Shown here: in pieces, positions 15,149 to 23,651 of the stretch
How the letters are laid out: every line of letters begins with the position of its first letter
Position numbering within the stretch: position 1 is the first letter of the stretch
NCBI GenBank assembly: GCA_030429345.1
Contig: JAUIFJ010000029.1
Span: forward strand, 1-44,531
DNA: 44,531 nucleotides
From: a bacterium
Lineage (GTDB): Bacteria > CAIWAD01
Reading direction: 5' to 3'
Position numbers and translations under genes: made by a program
Notes under the pieces: generated by a model
The model's input: only the letters and a program-made list of their open reading frames with translations
The model's database searches: none
What the model was told of the DNA's origin: nothing

Positions 15149-16619
15149 GCTCAGGCCGGGGAACCTGCTCTTCGTCTGCGCCGAGTCGGCGCCATGGGTC
15201 AAGCAGGGCGGTCTCGGCGATGTGATGGGCGCCCTGCCCGCCGCCCTGGCGGCGCTGGGACCGGAAGTCAGCGTCGTGCTTCCCCTGTACTCGGCGATCG
15301 ATCGCGAGAAGGCCCAGCTCAAGCCCCTGGCCGAGATCCCGGTCGAATTCCTGGGCAACAGCTTTCCGACACGCATCTTCACCTGCCTGCTTCCGGGCGG
15401 CAAGGGCCGGGCGCTGTTCATCGAGAACCAGTACTACTTCGAGCGCCAGGGCGTATACACGGACCCCGCGAGCGGCGAGGGCTGGCCGGACGAGGACGAG
15501 CGCTATTTCTTCTTCCAGCTCGCCGTTGCGCGCCTGCTGGAAGATGGCCTGGTCGAGCCGGAGCTGGTGGTCTGCGCCGACTGGCAGGCGGCCATGCTGC
15601 CCGCGCTCCTGCGTATACGCTACCGCGAGAACGAGCGCCTGAGCCGCATGAAGCTGGTGATGAGCCTGCACAACCTGGGCTACCAGGGCGTCTTTCCCGC
15701 CGAGAGCATCGACAAGCTCGAATTGAGCCGGGAACTGCTTTTCCCGCTGGGCTCCTTCGAGTACTACGGGCAGCTCAACTGCCTCAAGGCGGGCATCAGC
15801 CTGAGCGACCGCATCATCACCGTGTCCCCGACCTATGCCCGCGAGATCCTGGACAGCGAACAGGGCGCCGGGCTGGACGGCGTGCTGCGCCAGCACCAGG
15901 ATCGGCTCAGCGGCATCCTCAACGGCATCGACACGACGACCTGGAATCCGTCCAAGGATCCCCACCTGGCCGCGACCTACAACGCCAACAAGCTCAACCG
16001 CAAGAGCCTCAATCGCAGGGCCGTGCTCGAGGCCTTCGGGATGAACGGGGACTTCGAGGGGCCGGTCATCGGCATTGTATCACGCCTGACCGACCAGAAG
16101 GGCCTGAAGATCCTGGCCGGCTGCCTGGACCGCATTCTTTCGCGGGATATGAAGATGATCATCCTCGGCACCGGGGACAAGACCATCGAGCGCTTCCTCA
16201 GCGACGCCTCGCGCAACCACCCGGACAGCCTGGGAGTGCGCATCGAGTACAACGAGGGCATCGCCCATCTGGTCGAGGCCGGCGCGGACATGTTCCTCAT
16301 GCCGAGCCTCTACGAGCCCTGCGGCCTGAACCAGATGTACAGCATGGCCTACGGCACGCTTCCCATCGTGCGTGAGACAGGCGGGTTGAAGGACACGGTG
16401 ATCGATTTCCTGGAGAACGCGGACAAGGCGACCGGCTTCTCCTTCAAGGGCTACAACGCGGCGGAGCTGCTGGACGCCGTCGACCTGGCGCTCAGCGCCT
16501 GGAAAAAGCCCCGCGTCTGGCGACGCATGCAGAAGAACGCCATGAAGCTGGACTTCAGCTGGCAGTCCAGCGCCGAACGCTACATGGAAGCTTTCCGCGG
16601 ACTGCTCGCCGAAGCCTGA
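15141..16619 (+). CDS. glgA: Glycogen synthase, GT5 family
   Basis: 492 aa, close to the normal 475-490. The N-terminal PWVKQGGLGDVMGALP is the nucleotide-sugar binding K-x-GGL motif (KTGGL in many homologues). The GT-B second half carries GIVSRLTDQKGL, and the C-terminal MPSLYEPCGLNQMYSMAYGT is the E-x7-E-type donor site. It elongates alpha-1,4-glucan from ADP-glucose (or UDP-glucose). It is translated from within the end of galT. Its last 40 bp overlap the end of the esterase gene read from the other strand, and no terminator lies between them. Confidence 0.95.
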   Translation: MSELRPGNLLFVCAESAPWVKQGGLGDVMGALPAALAALGPEVSVVLPLYSAIDREKAQLKPLAEIPVEFLGNSFPTRIFTCLLPGGKGRALFIENQYYFERQGVYTDPASGEGWPDEDERYFFFQLAVARLLEDGLVEPELVVCADWQAAMLPALLRIRYRENERLSRMKLVMSLHNLGYQGVFPAESIDKLELSRELLFPLGSFEYYGQLNCLKAGISLSDRIITVSPTYAREILDSEQGAGLDGVLRQHQDRLSGILNGIDTTTWNPSKDPHLAATYNANKLNRKSLNRRAVLEAFGMNGDFEGPVIGIVSRLTDQKGLKILAGCLDRILSRDMKMIILGTGDKTIERFLSDASRNHPDSLGVRIEYNEGIAHLVEAGADMFLMPSLYEPCGLNQMYSMAYGTLPIVRETGGLKDTVIDFLENADKATGFSFKGYNAAELLDAVDLALSAWKKPRVWRRMQKNAMKLDFSWQSSAERYMEAFRGLLAEA

Positions 16620-17620
16620 AAGCCCTCGACCAGCACCTTCAGCATCACTTCCCAGCGCGCGCTTCCGCCGAAGTGTCCACCGGCAAAGAGCTCCTGGCGC
16701 AGGGGCACTCCTTCCTCGCGGCAGACGGCCGCGTAGCGCCTCATGCCCAGCTCCGCGTGATACTCGTCGCGATCGCCGGCTTCCAGGTAGTGGGTCTGCA
16801 GGGCTTTCAGGGCCTCCCTGCGCTCCGCGATCCGTGTCACGGGATCCTGCTCCAGCCAGCGCGCCAGGACCTCCTCGCGCAGCTCGCCGCTCCGCGGATC
16901 GATGGGCAGCCGGAAGCCGCGGGGCGAGGACGGGTCCGGACTGTAGCACGCGCTCAGGGCGATCACGTTGAGCAGGGTCGCCGAGGAGGAATCCAGCGAA
17001 CGCAGGTCCTTCAGGCCCTCCAGGAAGGCATCCAGGCCGCCGGTCTTCTCCAGCAGCTGGGGAAAGCGCGCCAGTTCGGCCATCACGGTCAGGCGGAAGT
17101 ACATGTCTCCGGCCGAGCTGGCGGCATGGGCGAAGACGCCGGGAAAATCCGCGGCCAGGCGCAGGGCGCCGAATCCGCCCGAGCTTCTACCGGCCACCGC
17201 CCGGCCGCCGGCATCGGAGCGCAGCGTATACTTCTCTTCCAGGACCGGCAGGACCTCCTGGATCACATGATCCGCATAGCGTCCGGTGGCAGTCGAGTTG
17301 AGATACTGGCTGCCGCCGTAGCGCGTGAAGCAGTCCGGGCAGGCCACCACGAAGGGGGGCGCGCCCTCTGCGATCAGCCGGTCGGCGACCTGGAAGAGGT
17401 TCTCCCCGAAGGCGCCGAAGGACAGCCAGGACTCGGCGCTGCCGAAAAGGCCCTTGAGCGCGTAGACGACGGGCAGCTCCTGCTCCCGGCGGTGATACCC
17501 CGGCGGCAGGTAGATCGGCACGCGGCGCAGGACGGGGTCGCCCAGCGGATTGTCCGCCAGGACCGCGCTTTCGATCTCTTCCACCACCAGGTGGCCGCGC
17601 AGCATGTGGTCGAAGATCAT
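16580..17620 (-). CDS. Alpha/beta-hydrolase, putative esterase (esterase D/antigen 85-like)
   Basis: 346 aa, cytoplasmic (no signal peptide). The N-terminal VPIYLPPGYHRREQELPVVY is the usual putative-esterase opening. The nucleophile elbow is AGRSSGGFGAL (Ser in GRSSGG), with candidate Asp in the LEAGDRDEYH region and His in FAGGHFGGSARW. This arrangement matches the PF00756 family (S-formylglutathione hydrolase, enterochelin esterase, sugar-ester hydrolases). Substrate unknown. The start at 17620 has GGGAGGG upstream and overlaps the ROK kinase stop by ATGA. The tail overlaps glgA by 40 bp, tail to tail. The pairing with a sugar kinase suggests an acylated-carbohydrate substrate, which is inference. 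Confidence 0.85.
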   Translation of the reverse strand: MIFDHMLRGHLVVEEIESAVLADNPLGDPVLRRVPIYLPPGYHRREQELPVVYALKGLFGSAESWLSFGAFGENLFQVADRLIAEGAPPFVVACPDCFTRYGGSQYLNSTATGRYADHVIQEVLPVLEEKYTLRSDAGGRAVAGRSSGGFGALRLAADFPGVFAHAASSAGDMYFRLTVMAELARFPQLLEKTGGLDAFLEGLKDLRSLDSSSATLLNVIALSACYSPDPSSPRGFRLPIDPRSGELREEVLARWLEQDPVTRIAERREALKALQTHYLEAGDRDEYHAELGMRRYAAVCREEGVPLRQELFAGGHFGGSARWEVMLKVLVEGFQASASSPRKASM

Positions 17621-18561
17621 CGTTCGCCCTCCCACACCAGGGCCGCCGCGCCGCAGACGCCGACCTCGTCTCCTTCCGTGATCCGTTCGATGCGGGCCTG
17701 CCCCTTCAGCTGGGGCATGCAGCGCTCCTCGACTGTATCACAGAGCACATGCCAGATCCGGTCCTGGTTGCGGATCACGGACCCACCGAAGGCCACGCGT
17801 CCCGGATTGAGCAGGTTGACCAGGTTCGCCGTCGCGGTCCCCAGGGCCTGTCCCGCGCGCTCAAGCAGTCCGGCGGCGTCCTTGTCGCCGCCGTCCGCCA
17901 GCTCGCCGATCCGCCGGCCGTCGAGGGCCGGGTCCCGAAGAGGCGAATCCTCCGCGAGCCTGCCGAGCTCCGCCAGACGCCTGGCGCGCCAGACCAGCCC
18001 CTGCCCGGAGGCGATGCTCGTAATACAGCCGTGATTTCGGCCGCATTCGTAGCACAGCTCGTCTTCCCAGTCGATGCTGCAGTGGCCGAACTCGCCCGCC
18101 CCTCCCGAAAGGCCGTGGATCAGGCGCCCGCCGGCGATGATGCCGGCGCCGATGGAGGTGCTGACCGTCACGTATACCAGGTCGTTCTCCCCCTTGCAGC
18201 TTCCGAAACGCACCAGGCCCAGGGCCGCCGCATTGGCGTCGTTGTCGACGCAGATGCGCGTGCCGAAGAGACGCCGCAGCTCGGCGCTCAGGTTCATGCG
18301 GTTGAGGGCAGGCACATTGAAGACCTGGCCGTGGCTGCCGTCGAAGGGGTTGACGGGCGCCGGAATGGCCAGGCCGATGGGCGGCACCTGTTCCCCCTTC
18401 GCGATGCAGAGCGTGACCAGCTCCTCGCACTGCCGGAGCAACAGTTCCGGTTCACTGCCCTGAATGGGCCGGGCATGGTGTTCCTGCATCACGCCTTTCG
18501 CGTCCAGTCGCGCCGCGCGCAGGTTGCTGCCCCCGATGTCGATGCCGATGGCCGTTTCCAC
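17617..18561 (-). CDS. ROK-family sugar kinase (glucokinase-like)
   Basis: 314 aa. The N-terminal IGIDIGGSNLRAARLD is the ATP phosphate loop of ROK kinases. NDANAAALG carries the catalytic Asp, and STSIGAGIIAGGRLIHGLSG with GEFGH follows. The zinc motif is altered: CYECGRNHGCIT in place of the usual CxCGxxGCxE, so the consensus Glu after the last Cys is replaced. There is no N-terminal helix-turn-helix, so this is an enzyme and not a NagC-type repressor. It starts with GTG at 18561, with AGGAGG upstream. It is the first gene of a pair with the esterase. Likely substrate glucose or another hexose, feeding glycogen metabolism next door. Confidence 0.9.
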   Translation of the reverse strand: METAIGIDIGGSNLRAARLDAKGVMQEHHARPIQGSEPELLLRQCEELVTLCIAKGEQVPPIGLAIPAPVNPFDGSHGQVFNVPALNRMNLSAELRRLFGTRICVDNDANAAALGLVRFGSCKGENDLVYVTVSTSIGAGIIAGGRLIHGLSGGAGEFGHCSIDWEDELCYECGRNHGCITSIASGQGLVWRARRLAELGRLAEDSPLRDPALDGRRIGELADGGDKDAAGLLERAGQALGTATANLVNLLNPGRVAFGGSVIRNQDRIWHVLCDTVEERCMPQLKGQARIERITEGDEVGVCGAAALVWEGER

Positions 18562-18573
18562 GATTCCTCCTGG

Positions 18574-18587
18574 TTGCCTGCAGGCAA
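18574..18587. promoter_or_regulatory. Perfect 14-bp palindrome ahead of the ROK kinase
   Basis: TTGCCTGCAGGCAA, directly upstream of the AGGAGG ribosome site of the sugar kinase gene. The position fits a repressor operator in the leader. Regulator unknown. Confidence 0.4.
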
Positions 18588-18622
18588 TGTACGCAGGATC
18601 CTCCTTGGGTACGAAAGGCGAA

Positions 18623-18649
18623 GGCGCGGCTGGCAGGCCCGGCCGCGCC
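18623..18649 (-). terminator. GC-rich hairpin after the ABC permease gene
   Basis: GGCGCGGC (18623-18630) and GCCGCGCC (18642-18649). Read leftwards it is followed by TTCGCCTTTCG, a weak T tract. It lies about 60 bp past the permease stop and probably ends the GntR-ABC transcript. Confidence 0.5.
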
Positions 18650-18707
18650 CTCTTGAATCGACTCCGGAACGATGGCTGCCTGCGATCGCTGTGACTCTAT
18701 CGGGGGA

Positions 18708-19667
18708 TCACGCGCTTTCCGAATGGCGGCGGATCTGGATCGCCGCCGCAATGAAGACGCCGGCCACCAGAAGCCCGATCAGCATGCCGCCGTTCATCAC
18801 CTCGGCCAGGGGAGCGCCGTAGCGGATCGTCATTGAGTCCCCGGTCATCTGCATGCCGGTGCCCATGACCAGCTGGGGCCCCTGCTGGACATAGCGCAGC
18901 AGCAGGTTGAGCAGAGTGTCCCCGCCCCAGATCAGGCGCTCGCCGAGCAGGAGCAGGGCCGGCGTCAACAGGATCATCAGCAGGGGATTCCGCCTTGAGA
19001 GGGCGGACATCATCATCGCGTAGGCGATCACGGGCAGGTAGAAGATCTGCAGCGCAAGGGCCAGGTGGGCCAGGTCCCACCAGCACAGAAGGACTTCCGC
19101 AGGTCCCCAGATGGTCATCGGGTTCAGGCCGAAGAACAGGCCGGCAATGCTGTAGAGCAGCAGCAGGCTGATTTGTGTTACAGCGATGCATTCGAGGAAC
19201 AGCAGGGGAAAGACGACGACAATGTAGACCAGCTTGCTGAGAACGGTCTGCGTATCGCTGACCGGCATCGAGCGCCAGAAGAGCACGCTGCGGTCCTTGC
19301 GCTCGCGGAAGAGACTCTGCGCCGCCAGGGCGATGGCCAGCACCAGGGCGATAGGCAGCAGCGTGCCCGCGACTCCGTGCAGCATGCCGTTGATCGCGAC
19401 GCCCTGTGTCTGCTGGGGCAGGTTCTCGAAGAGCGTCGCGAGACTGCGCAGGGAGATGTCGTTGACTTCGAAGAGGTGCCGTCCCGAGTCGTTGTGGAAC
19501 TGTATGACGCCGTCCTGGTCATGCATGATCGAGGTCTGCAGCCTGCCGGGCACGAAGAGCGCGACGGCGGCGGCGAGCAGGATCAGGGCGCAGAAGACGA
19601 GCGGGGCGATGTATACACCGCGATGCTCGCGGTGCTCCCGAAGCAGCAATGCCTTGAAGGTCTTCAT
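18708..19667 (-). CDS. ABC-2 type membrane permease
   Basis: 319 aa. An N-terminal cytoplasmic segment (KALLLREHREHRG) is followed by about six to seven hydrophobic helices: about 20-40, 100-118, 145-180, 190-215, 220-240, and the last at 292-310. The segment RERKDRSVLFWRSMPVSDTQ between helices is typical of ABC-2 permeases of the YtrC/NatB kind. The start at 19667 overlaps the ATPase stop (ATGA). With the ATPase and the GntR regulator it forms a YtrA-type exporter operon. Substrate unknown; relatives are linked to envelope stress or antibiotic response. Confidence 0.88.
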   Translation of the reverse strand: MKTFKALLLREHREHRGVYIAPLVFCALILLAAAVALFVPGRLQTSIMHDQDGVIQFHNDSGRHLFEVNDISLRSLATLFENLPQQTQGVAINGMLHGVAGTLLPIALVLAIALAAQSLFRERKDRSVLFWRSMPVSDTQTVLSKLVYIVVVFPLLFLECIAVTQISLLLLYSIAGLFFGLNPMTIWGPAEVLLCWWDLAHLALALQIFYLPVIAYAMMMSALSRRNPLLMILLTPALLLLGERLIWGGDTLLNLLLRYVQQGPQLVMGTGMQMTGDSMTIRYGAPLAEVMNGGMLIGLLVAGVFIAAAIQIRRHSESA

Positions 19668-20518
19668 GCCGATTCTCCTTTCATCAGCGCCACGAAGAGA
19701 TCGGCGACGCCCGGCGTGCGCACTTCGCCAAGCGGCGCGAGGCGTTCCCGCGGCACATCGCGGAAGAGCATCACCGTCCGGCCGAAGACCTCCTGCTCGT
19801 GGATCGGCCCCAGCGCGCGGGCCTCTTCGAGGCTTTCGCTCTTCGTCATCAGCTCGGTGTAGACCTTGCCGATCTGGTCCATCTCTGCATCCAGGACGAT
19901 TCTTCCCTTGCGGATGAAGACCAGGTCGGTCAGGATGTGCTCCACCTCCTCCACCTGGTGTGTCGTGATCAGGATGGTGCGCTGCTCGTCGAAGTACTCG
20001 TTCAGCAGGTCCGTGTAGAAGGCCTTGCGGTAGAGGATGTCCAGGCCCAGGGTCGGTTCGTCGAGCACGAGCAGGTCCGCCTCGATCGCCATCACCAGCG
20101 CCAGGTGGAGCTGTGTCTTCATGCCCTTGCTCAGGGTCTTGATCTTCGATTTCGGCAGGATCTCAGTCTTGGCCAGGTAGCCCATGGCCTTGTCGCGGTC
20201 GAAGCGCGGATGGACTCCGGACACGAAATCCACTGCATCACAGACCTTCATCCAGCCGGGCATCACGGCGACATCGGCGATGTAACACACCCGCTGCATC
20301 AGCTCGTTGCGGTCGCCGTGGGGGTCCAGCCCCAGGACGGAGAGCGCGCCTTCGCAGCGGCCCAGGCCGAGAATGCCCTTCAGCAGCGTGGTCTTGCCCG
20401 CCCCGTTGGGGCCGACCAGGCCGACAATGCGCCCCGGCCTGACATCGAGATTGACCCGGTCGAGGGCCGTGAATTTGCCGTACTTCCGTGTGACATCGCG
20501 GCAGCTGATGACGCTCAT
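19664..20518 (-). CDS. ABC transporter ATP-binding protein
   Basis: 284 aa. Walker A VGPNGAGKTTLLKG at about 36-49, an unusual signature TLSKGMKTQLHLAL in place of LSGGQ, Walker B LLVLDEPTLGLD, and switch His in LITTHQ. The LSKG signature and the tail domain after about 210 are typical of ATPases paired with YtrA regulators. It energises the adjacent ABC-2 permease at the inner membrane. The start at 20518 overlaps the regulator's stop by 4 bp; the open frame extends further left only as an antisense-like shadow of the regulator gene. Confidence 0.93.
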   Translation of the reverse strand: MSVISCRDVTRKYGKFTALDRVNLDVRPGRIVGLVGPNGAGKTTLLKGILGLGRCEGALSVLGLDPHGDRNELMQRVCYIADVAVMPGWMKVCDAVDFVSGVHPRFDRDKAMGYLAKTEILPKSKIKTLSKGMKTQLHLALVMAIEADLLVLDEPTLGLDILYRKAFYTDLLNEYFDEQRTILITTHQVEEVEHILTDLVFIRKGRIVLDAEMDQIGKVYTELMTKSESLEEARALGPIHEQEVFGRTVMLFRDVPRERLAPLGEVRTPGVADLFVALMKGESA

Positions 20519-20871
20519 TGCGCACCTCCCGACAGAAGCTCTTCGGGATCCAGCTCCAGGCGCTTCAGGCGCTCCAGCAGGCGCGGCCACTCTTCCTCCA
20601 GGAAACGCTGCCGTTCCTGCTGCAGCAATCGAGTACGGGCATCCGGGGACACGAACATTCCCAGCCCTCTGCGTTTTTCCACAATGCCCTCCTCGCTCAG
20701 CTCCTGGTAGCCCTTCAACACGGTCAGCGGATTCAGACGGAAATCGGCCGCTGCCGCCCGGACGCTGGGAAGGGCTTCGCCTTCCGCCAGTTGTCCGTCG
20801 AGGATCAGTTCCACCACCCGATCCCGAATCTGCCGGTAGATGGGCTGGTCCGCATTCCAAGACTGTTCCAT
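20515..20871 (-). CDS. GntR-family transcription regulator, YtrA subfamily
   Basis: 118 aa, the short form without a ligand-binding domain. The winged helix is PIYRQIRDRVVELILDGQ, then LPSVRAAAADFRLNPLTVLK and GYQELSEEGIVEKRRGLGMF, a textbook GntR motif. The last 40 residues form a charged helix for dimerisation. YtrA proteins usually repress the ABC operon they lead. Start at 20871. Two overlapping palindromes lie 20-43 bp upstream and are the likely autoregulatory site. Confidence 0.93.
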   Translation of the reverse strand: MEQSWNADQPIYRQIRDRVVELILDGQLAEGEALPSVRAAAADFRLNPLTVLKGYQELSEEGIVEKRRGLGMFVSPDARTRLLQQERQRFLEEEWPRLLERLKRLELDPEELLSGGAQ

Positions 20872-20890
20872 GTCTTCCGTTCCGTTTTGG

Positions 20891-20914
20891 TGTTTTGGTC
20901 TAGTAAAACACTAG
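20891..20914. promoter_or_regulatory. Candidate YtrA operator, overlapping palindromes
   Basis: TGTTTT (20891-20896), 8 bases, AAAACA (20905-20910), overlapping CTAGT-AAAAC-ACTAG (20900-20914). It lies immediately upstream of the GntR gene. AT-rich two-fold sites at this position are usual for autoregulated GntR operons. Between here and 21145 I see nothing else except GC-rich spacer. Confidence 0.55.
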
Positions 20915-21145
20915 TTGAGCAAAACAGCAAGCTTCCGCAGGGGCTCGTGCATAAAATCTGATGAGGCTGACAGGATTGGCGGGGCGTGGGAGGGTGGCAA
21001 AGCTGTGCACTGTGAGTAGGAGCGTGCACGGGTCTGACACTTCCCCACAACATCCCTTCTGTCCAACGCGCCGTGCATTTGAGGGAAAAAGTGTCGGCAA
21101 GCGATTCTCAGGTGTGAAGGCTGGATCCTCAAGGGGAAATCTGCG

Positions 21146-21174
21146 TAGACTGAAAGCGCCGCTGATAGTATTAT
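21146..21174 (+). promoter_or_regulatory. Sigma-70-like promoter for the FmdB gene
   Basis: TAGACT (-35-like, 21146-21151), 17 bases, TATTAT (-10, 21169-21174). The predicted start near 21181 is about 23 bases before the ATG at 21204. Confidence 0.45.
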
Positions 21175-21203
21175 ATCGCCCTTGCAACGAAGCGGAGGAA
21201 TCC

Positions 21204-21485
21204 ATGCCGACCTATGAATATTCCTGTACGAAATGCTCCAAGCGCCTGGAAGCCTTCCAGTCGATGAGCGACGACCCCCTTCTGCGCTGCCCTTCCTGCG
21301 GCGAGGACGCACTGCAGCGCATGATCAGCGGGGGCGGCGGGCTGGTCTTCAAGGGATCGGGCTTCTACCAGACAGACTACAAGTCTCCGCCCAAGGATGC
21401 CGGCAAGAAGGAAACCGCCGAAGCCGGCGCCCCCAAAACGGACAGCGGTTCCGGGTGTTGCGGCGGCGGCTGCGGATGCGCCTAG
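21204..21485 (+). CDS. FmdB-family zinc-ribbon protein
   Basis: 93 aa. The start MPTYEYSCTKCSKRLEAFQS and the pair CTKC ... CPSCG (about 8-11 and 32-35) are the FmdB/CxxC_CxxC regulatory-type zinc ribbon. FKGSGFYQTDYK is the conserved tail of that domain. The Cys-rich end (SGSGCCGGGCGCA) could bind metal. GGAGG precedes the start. Family members are small proteins often linked to amide or sulfur metabolism; the role here is not known. A terminator follows 24 bases after the stop. Confidence 0.9.
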   Translation: MPTYEYSCTKCSKRLEAFQSMSDDPLLRCPSCGEDALQRMISGGGGLVFKGSGFYQTDYKSPPKDAGKKETAEAGAPKTDSGSGCCGGGCGCA

Positions 21486-21508
21486 GGCCAGACTGGCAAA
21501 CCGACTCT

Positions 21509-21543
21509 CCCCCGGTTCGCGCAGCGTTCCGGGGGTTTTCTTT
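21509..21543 (+). terminator. Intrinsic terminator after the FmdB gene
   Basis: CCCCCGG (21509-21515), 13-base loop, CCGGGGG (21529-21535), then TTTTCTTT. It ends only 10 bases before the methyltransferase start, so some read-through probably feeds that gene. Confidence 0.7.
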
Positions 21544-21552
21544 GGAGCATCC

Positions 21553-22350
21553 ATGAGTCGCCCATCCGGCCTGCAGGGGCGCCAGCTCTATGATCTGGCG
21601 GAGCTCTACGACATCGCTTACGACTGGGAAGTGCTACCGGAACTCGATTTCTACATCCAGGCCATGCAGGCCTTTGGGGGACGTCCGGTGCGCCGGATTC
21701 TCGAACCGGCCTGCGGAACCGGCCGCAACCTGCAGGTGCTCGCGGAGCTTGGCCTGAAGAGCATCGGCTACGACATCAATCCGGCGACCCTGGACCTGGC
21801 GCGGAAGCGGATGCAGGCCAACGGCCTGATGCACTACTGCGAACTGCACGAAGGAGACATGGCCCGATTCCGTCTGCGGAAGCAGGCCGATGGCGCCTTC
21901 TGCTCGATCAACTCCTTTCGCTACCTGCTGGAAGACAAGGACGTGCTGAGCCACCTGAAGGCGGTCCGTTCGATGATCAAGCCGGGCGCCGTCTACATTC
22001 TCGATTTCAGCTACGCCATGCCGCCCGGCACCCCCTGCCCCGATTTTCGCTGGACCAGCCGGAGGGATGGAACCTCCATCCGTGTCCGCTGGATCACGAA
22101 GGAGTCGCTGCCCGAGCGACGCAGCCACGAGACCTGCCGCCTGGACGTACGCCGGGCCGACGGAAGCCGGGAAAGCCATTCCACCGAACACACGACACGC
22201 CTCTGGCTCGAAGAGGAATTCCTGCCGCTTCTGGAACCGGCGGGCTTCGCCTTGCGCGGCGTGCTCGGCGGGGATTTCGAACCCTTGCCGGACGAGCAGC
22301 CGCTGGACGGCACCCTGGAGAATCTGTACCACATCCTGCAGAAGGTCTGA
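21553..22350 (+). CDS. SAM-dependent class I methyltransferase
   Basis: 265 aa. The SAM motif is ILEPACGTGRNLQVLAELG at about 49-67, with the acidic strand end GYDIN. The motif-IV region is GAFCSINSFRYLLEDKDVLS and the post-motif strand is AVYILDFSYA. N-terminal LYDLAELYDIAYDWE is typical of small-molecule methyltransferases. The C-terminal region (about 150-265) is a beta-rich lid without a recognisable substrate signature. The start at 21553 has TTGGAGC upstream, within the tail of the preceding terminator. Substrate unknown. Confidence 0.87.
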   Translation: MSRPSGLQGRQLYDLAELYDIAYDWEVLPELDFYIQAMQAFGGRPVRRILEPACGTGRNLQVLAELGLKSIGYDINPATLDLARKRMQANGLMHYCELHEGDMARFRLRKQADGAFCSINSFRYLLEDKDVLSHLKAVRSMIKPGAVYILDFSYAMPPGTPCPDFRWTSRRDGTSIRVRWITKESLPERRSHETCRLDVRRADGSRESHSTEHTTRLWLEEEFLPLLEPAGFALRGVLGGDFEPLPDEQPLDGTLENLYHILQKV

Positions 22351-22390
22351 CACCGGGAACTGCAGCACAGAAGAAGCCACGAGGGAGACC

Positions 22391-23488
22391 CTAGCGAGCC
22401 CGGAAGCGGCTTCCGTAGTCCTCGCTCTTCGGCTGGAGCGATTCCGCCAAGTCGGCATGAGTCCGGAGAAGTTTTCCGTCCGGAAGCGCAGGCGGAACGG
22501 GAGCGGGCAACCCTTCAAGAAGCGCCGTGATACGCGCCGCCGATGCCCTCCAGTGCTCCTTCGAAACACGCCCAGCCGCAACCGCTGCGCGCAGGACCTC
22601 GGCGCACACGCGCGCCCGTTCCGGGTGGTGATTGAAGAGCAGCAGGTCGACGCCCGCGCGGAAAGCCTGTTCGTATACATCATCGCCGGGCCCGGCGAGC
22701 GCCGCCATGTCCGTGTCATCGGACACGCAGACTCCGGCGAACCCCAGCTCTTCCCGCAGCAGCGTTCGAAGGGCCAACGGGGACAGGGTCGCCGGCCTCC
22801 CCGGGTCCAGAGCTTCGAAGGCCACGTGGGCACTCATCACGAGTGAAGCTCCGGCGCGGATGCCAGCCCGGAAAGGCGGCAGTTCCCGTTGACGCAGCGT
22901 TTCCAGGTCCGCCTGCAGACGCGGAAGCTCGTCGTGGGAATCCTGCCGGGTATCCCCATGCCCGGGGAAATGCTTCAGGCAGCTGCGCAGCCCTTCGGCT
23001 TCCACCGTCTTCACGAAAATGGAGACTCTCTCGGCGCAGGCTTCCGGCGCCTCCGCAAAGGCTCTCGGCCCGATGACGGGATTCCCCGGGTTCGAGTGCA
23101 CATCCGCCACCGGTCCGAAGAGCAGGTTGATCCCGATGGCGCGCAATTCGCGGGAGATGGCCCGGGCGACCTGCTCCACCTGATCCCCCCAATGCATGGC
23201 GTAGGGAAAGCGGGTAAAGGGCCGCGGAAGACGATGCACCTGGCCGCCCTCATGATCGATGGCCACCAGCATCCCCGGTCGATCGCAGAGCTGCCGGCTT
23301 TCCGCCAGCAGCTCCCCCAGGGCCTCGAGCCAGGAGTCGCCAGCTTCTCCCGGAAGGAAATTCCGCTGGAGCAGGTGCAAACCGGCCGGACGCAGTTCGC
23401 GCAGCAGGGAGCGTTCCGCCTTCCCGAGGCGCGGGCCGGGAAGCGTCAGCAGCAGGTGCAGTCCGGGGTCGAATGGGATGTCTGACAT
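22391..23488 (-). CDS. nagZ: GH3 beta-N-acetylhexosaminidase (NagZ-like)
   Basis: 365 aa, single-domain GH3. It has the NagZ signature KHFPGHGDTRQDSHDELP at about 168-185 (catalytic His-Asp dyad loop), IDHEGGQVHRLP, and the nucleophile in VSDDTDMAAL. NagZ removes N-acetylglucosamine from muropeptides or glycan fragments. No signal peptide, so cytoplasmic cell-wall recycling is likely. The start at 23488 lacks a clear ribosome site. It is convergent with the methyltransferase and divergent from the GlmS-like gene, so two amino-sugar genes share one promoter region. Confidence 0.9.
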   Translation of the reverse strand: MSDIPFDPGLHLLLTLPGPRLGKAERSLLRELRPAGLHLLQRNFLPGEAGDSWLEALGELLAESRQLCDRPGMLVAIDHEGGQVHRLPRPFTRFPYAMHWGDQVEQVARAISRELRAIGINLLFGPVADVHSNPGNPVIGPRAFAEAPEACAERVSIFVKTVEAEGLRSCLKHFPGHGDTRQDSHDELPRLQADLETLRQRELPPFRAGIRAGASLVMSAHVAFEALDPGRPATLSPLALRTLLREELGFAGVCVSDDTDMAALAGPGDDVYEQAFRAGVDLLLFNHHPERARVCAEVLRAAVAAGRVSKEHWRASAARITALLEGLPAPVPPALPDGKLLRTHADLAESLQPKSEDYGSRFRAR

Positions 23489-23651
23489 GGAGCAAAGCTT
23501 GCAGCCGGCAGGGGAATGCGCAAGCCCCGGGATCGGGCGCCCGCATCCGCTTTCCACAGCTTGGAAATGATAAGTTCATGCGCCTTTCGCCGATAAGATG
23601 AGGGTCTCCGGCAGAAATCTGCCGACTGCCAAGCCGAAAGTGGATGGACTC

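Noticed and set aside
23489-23651. A glmS ribozyme or other riboswitch ahead of the GlmS-like gene
   Set aside because: The leader is too short and has no pattern matching the ribozyme core.
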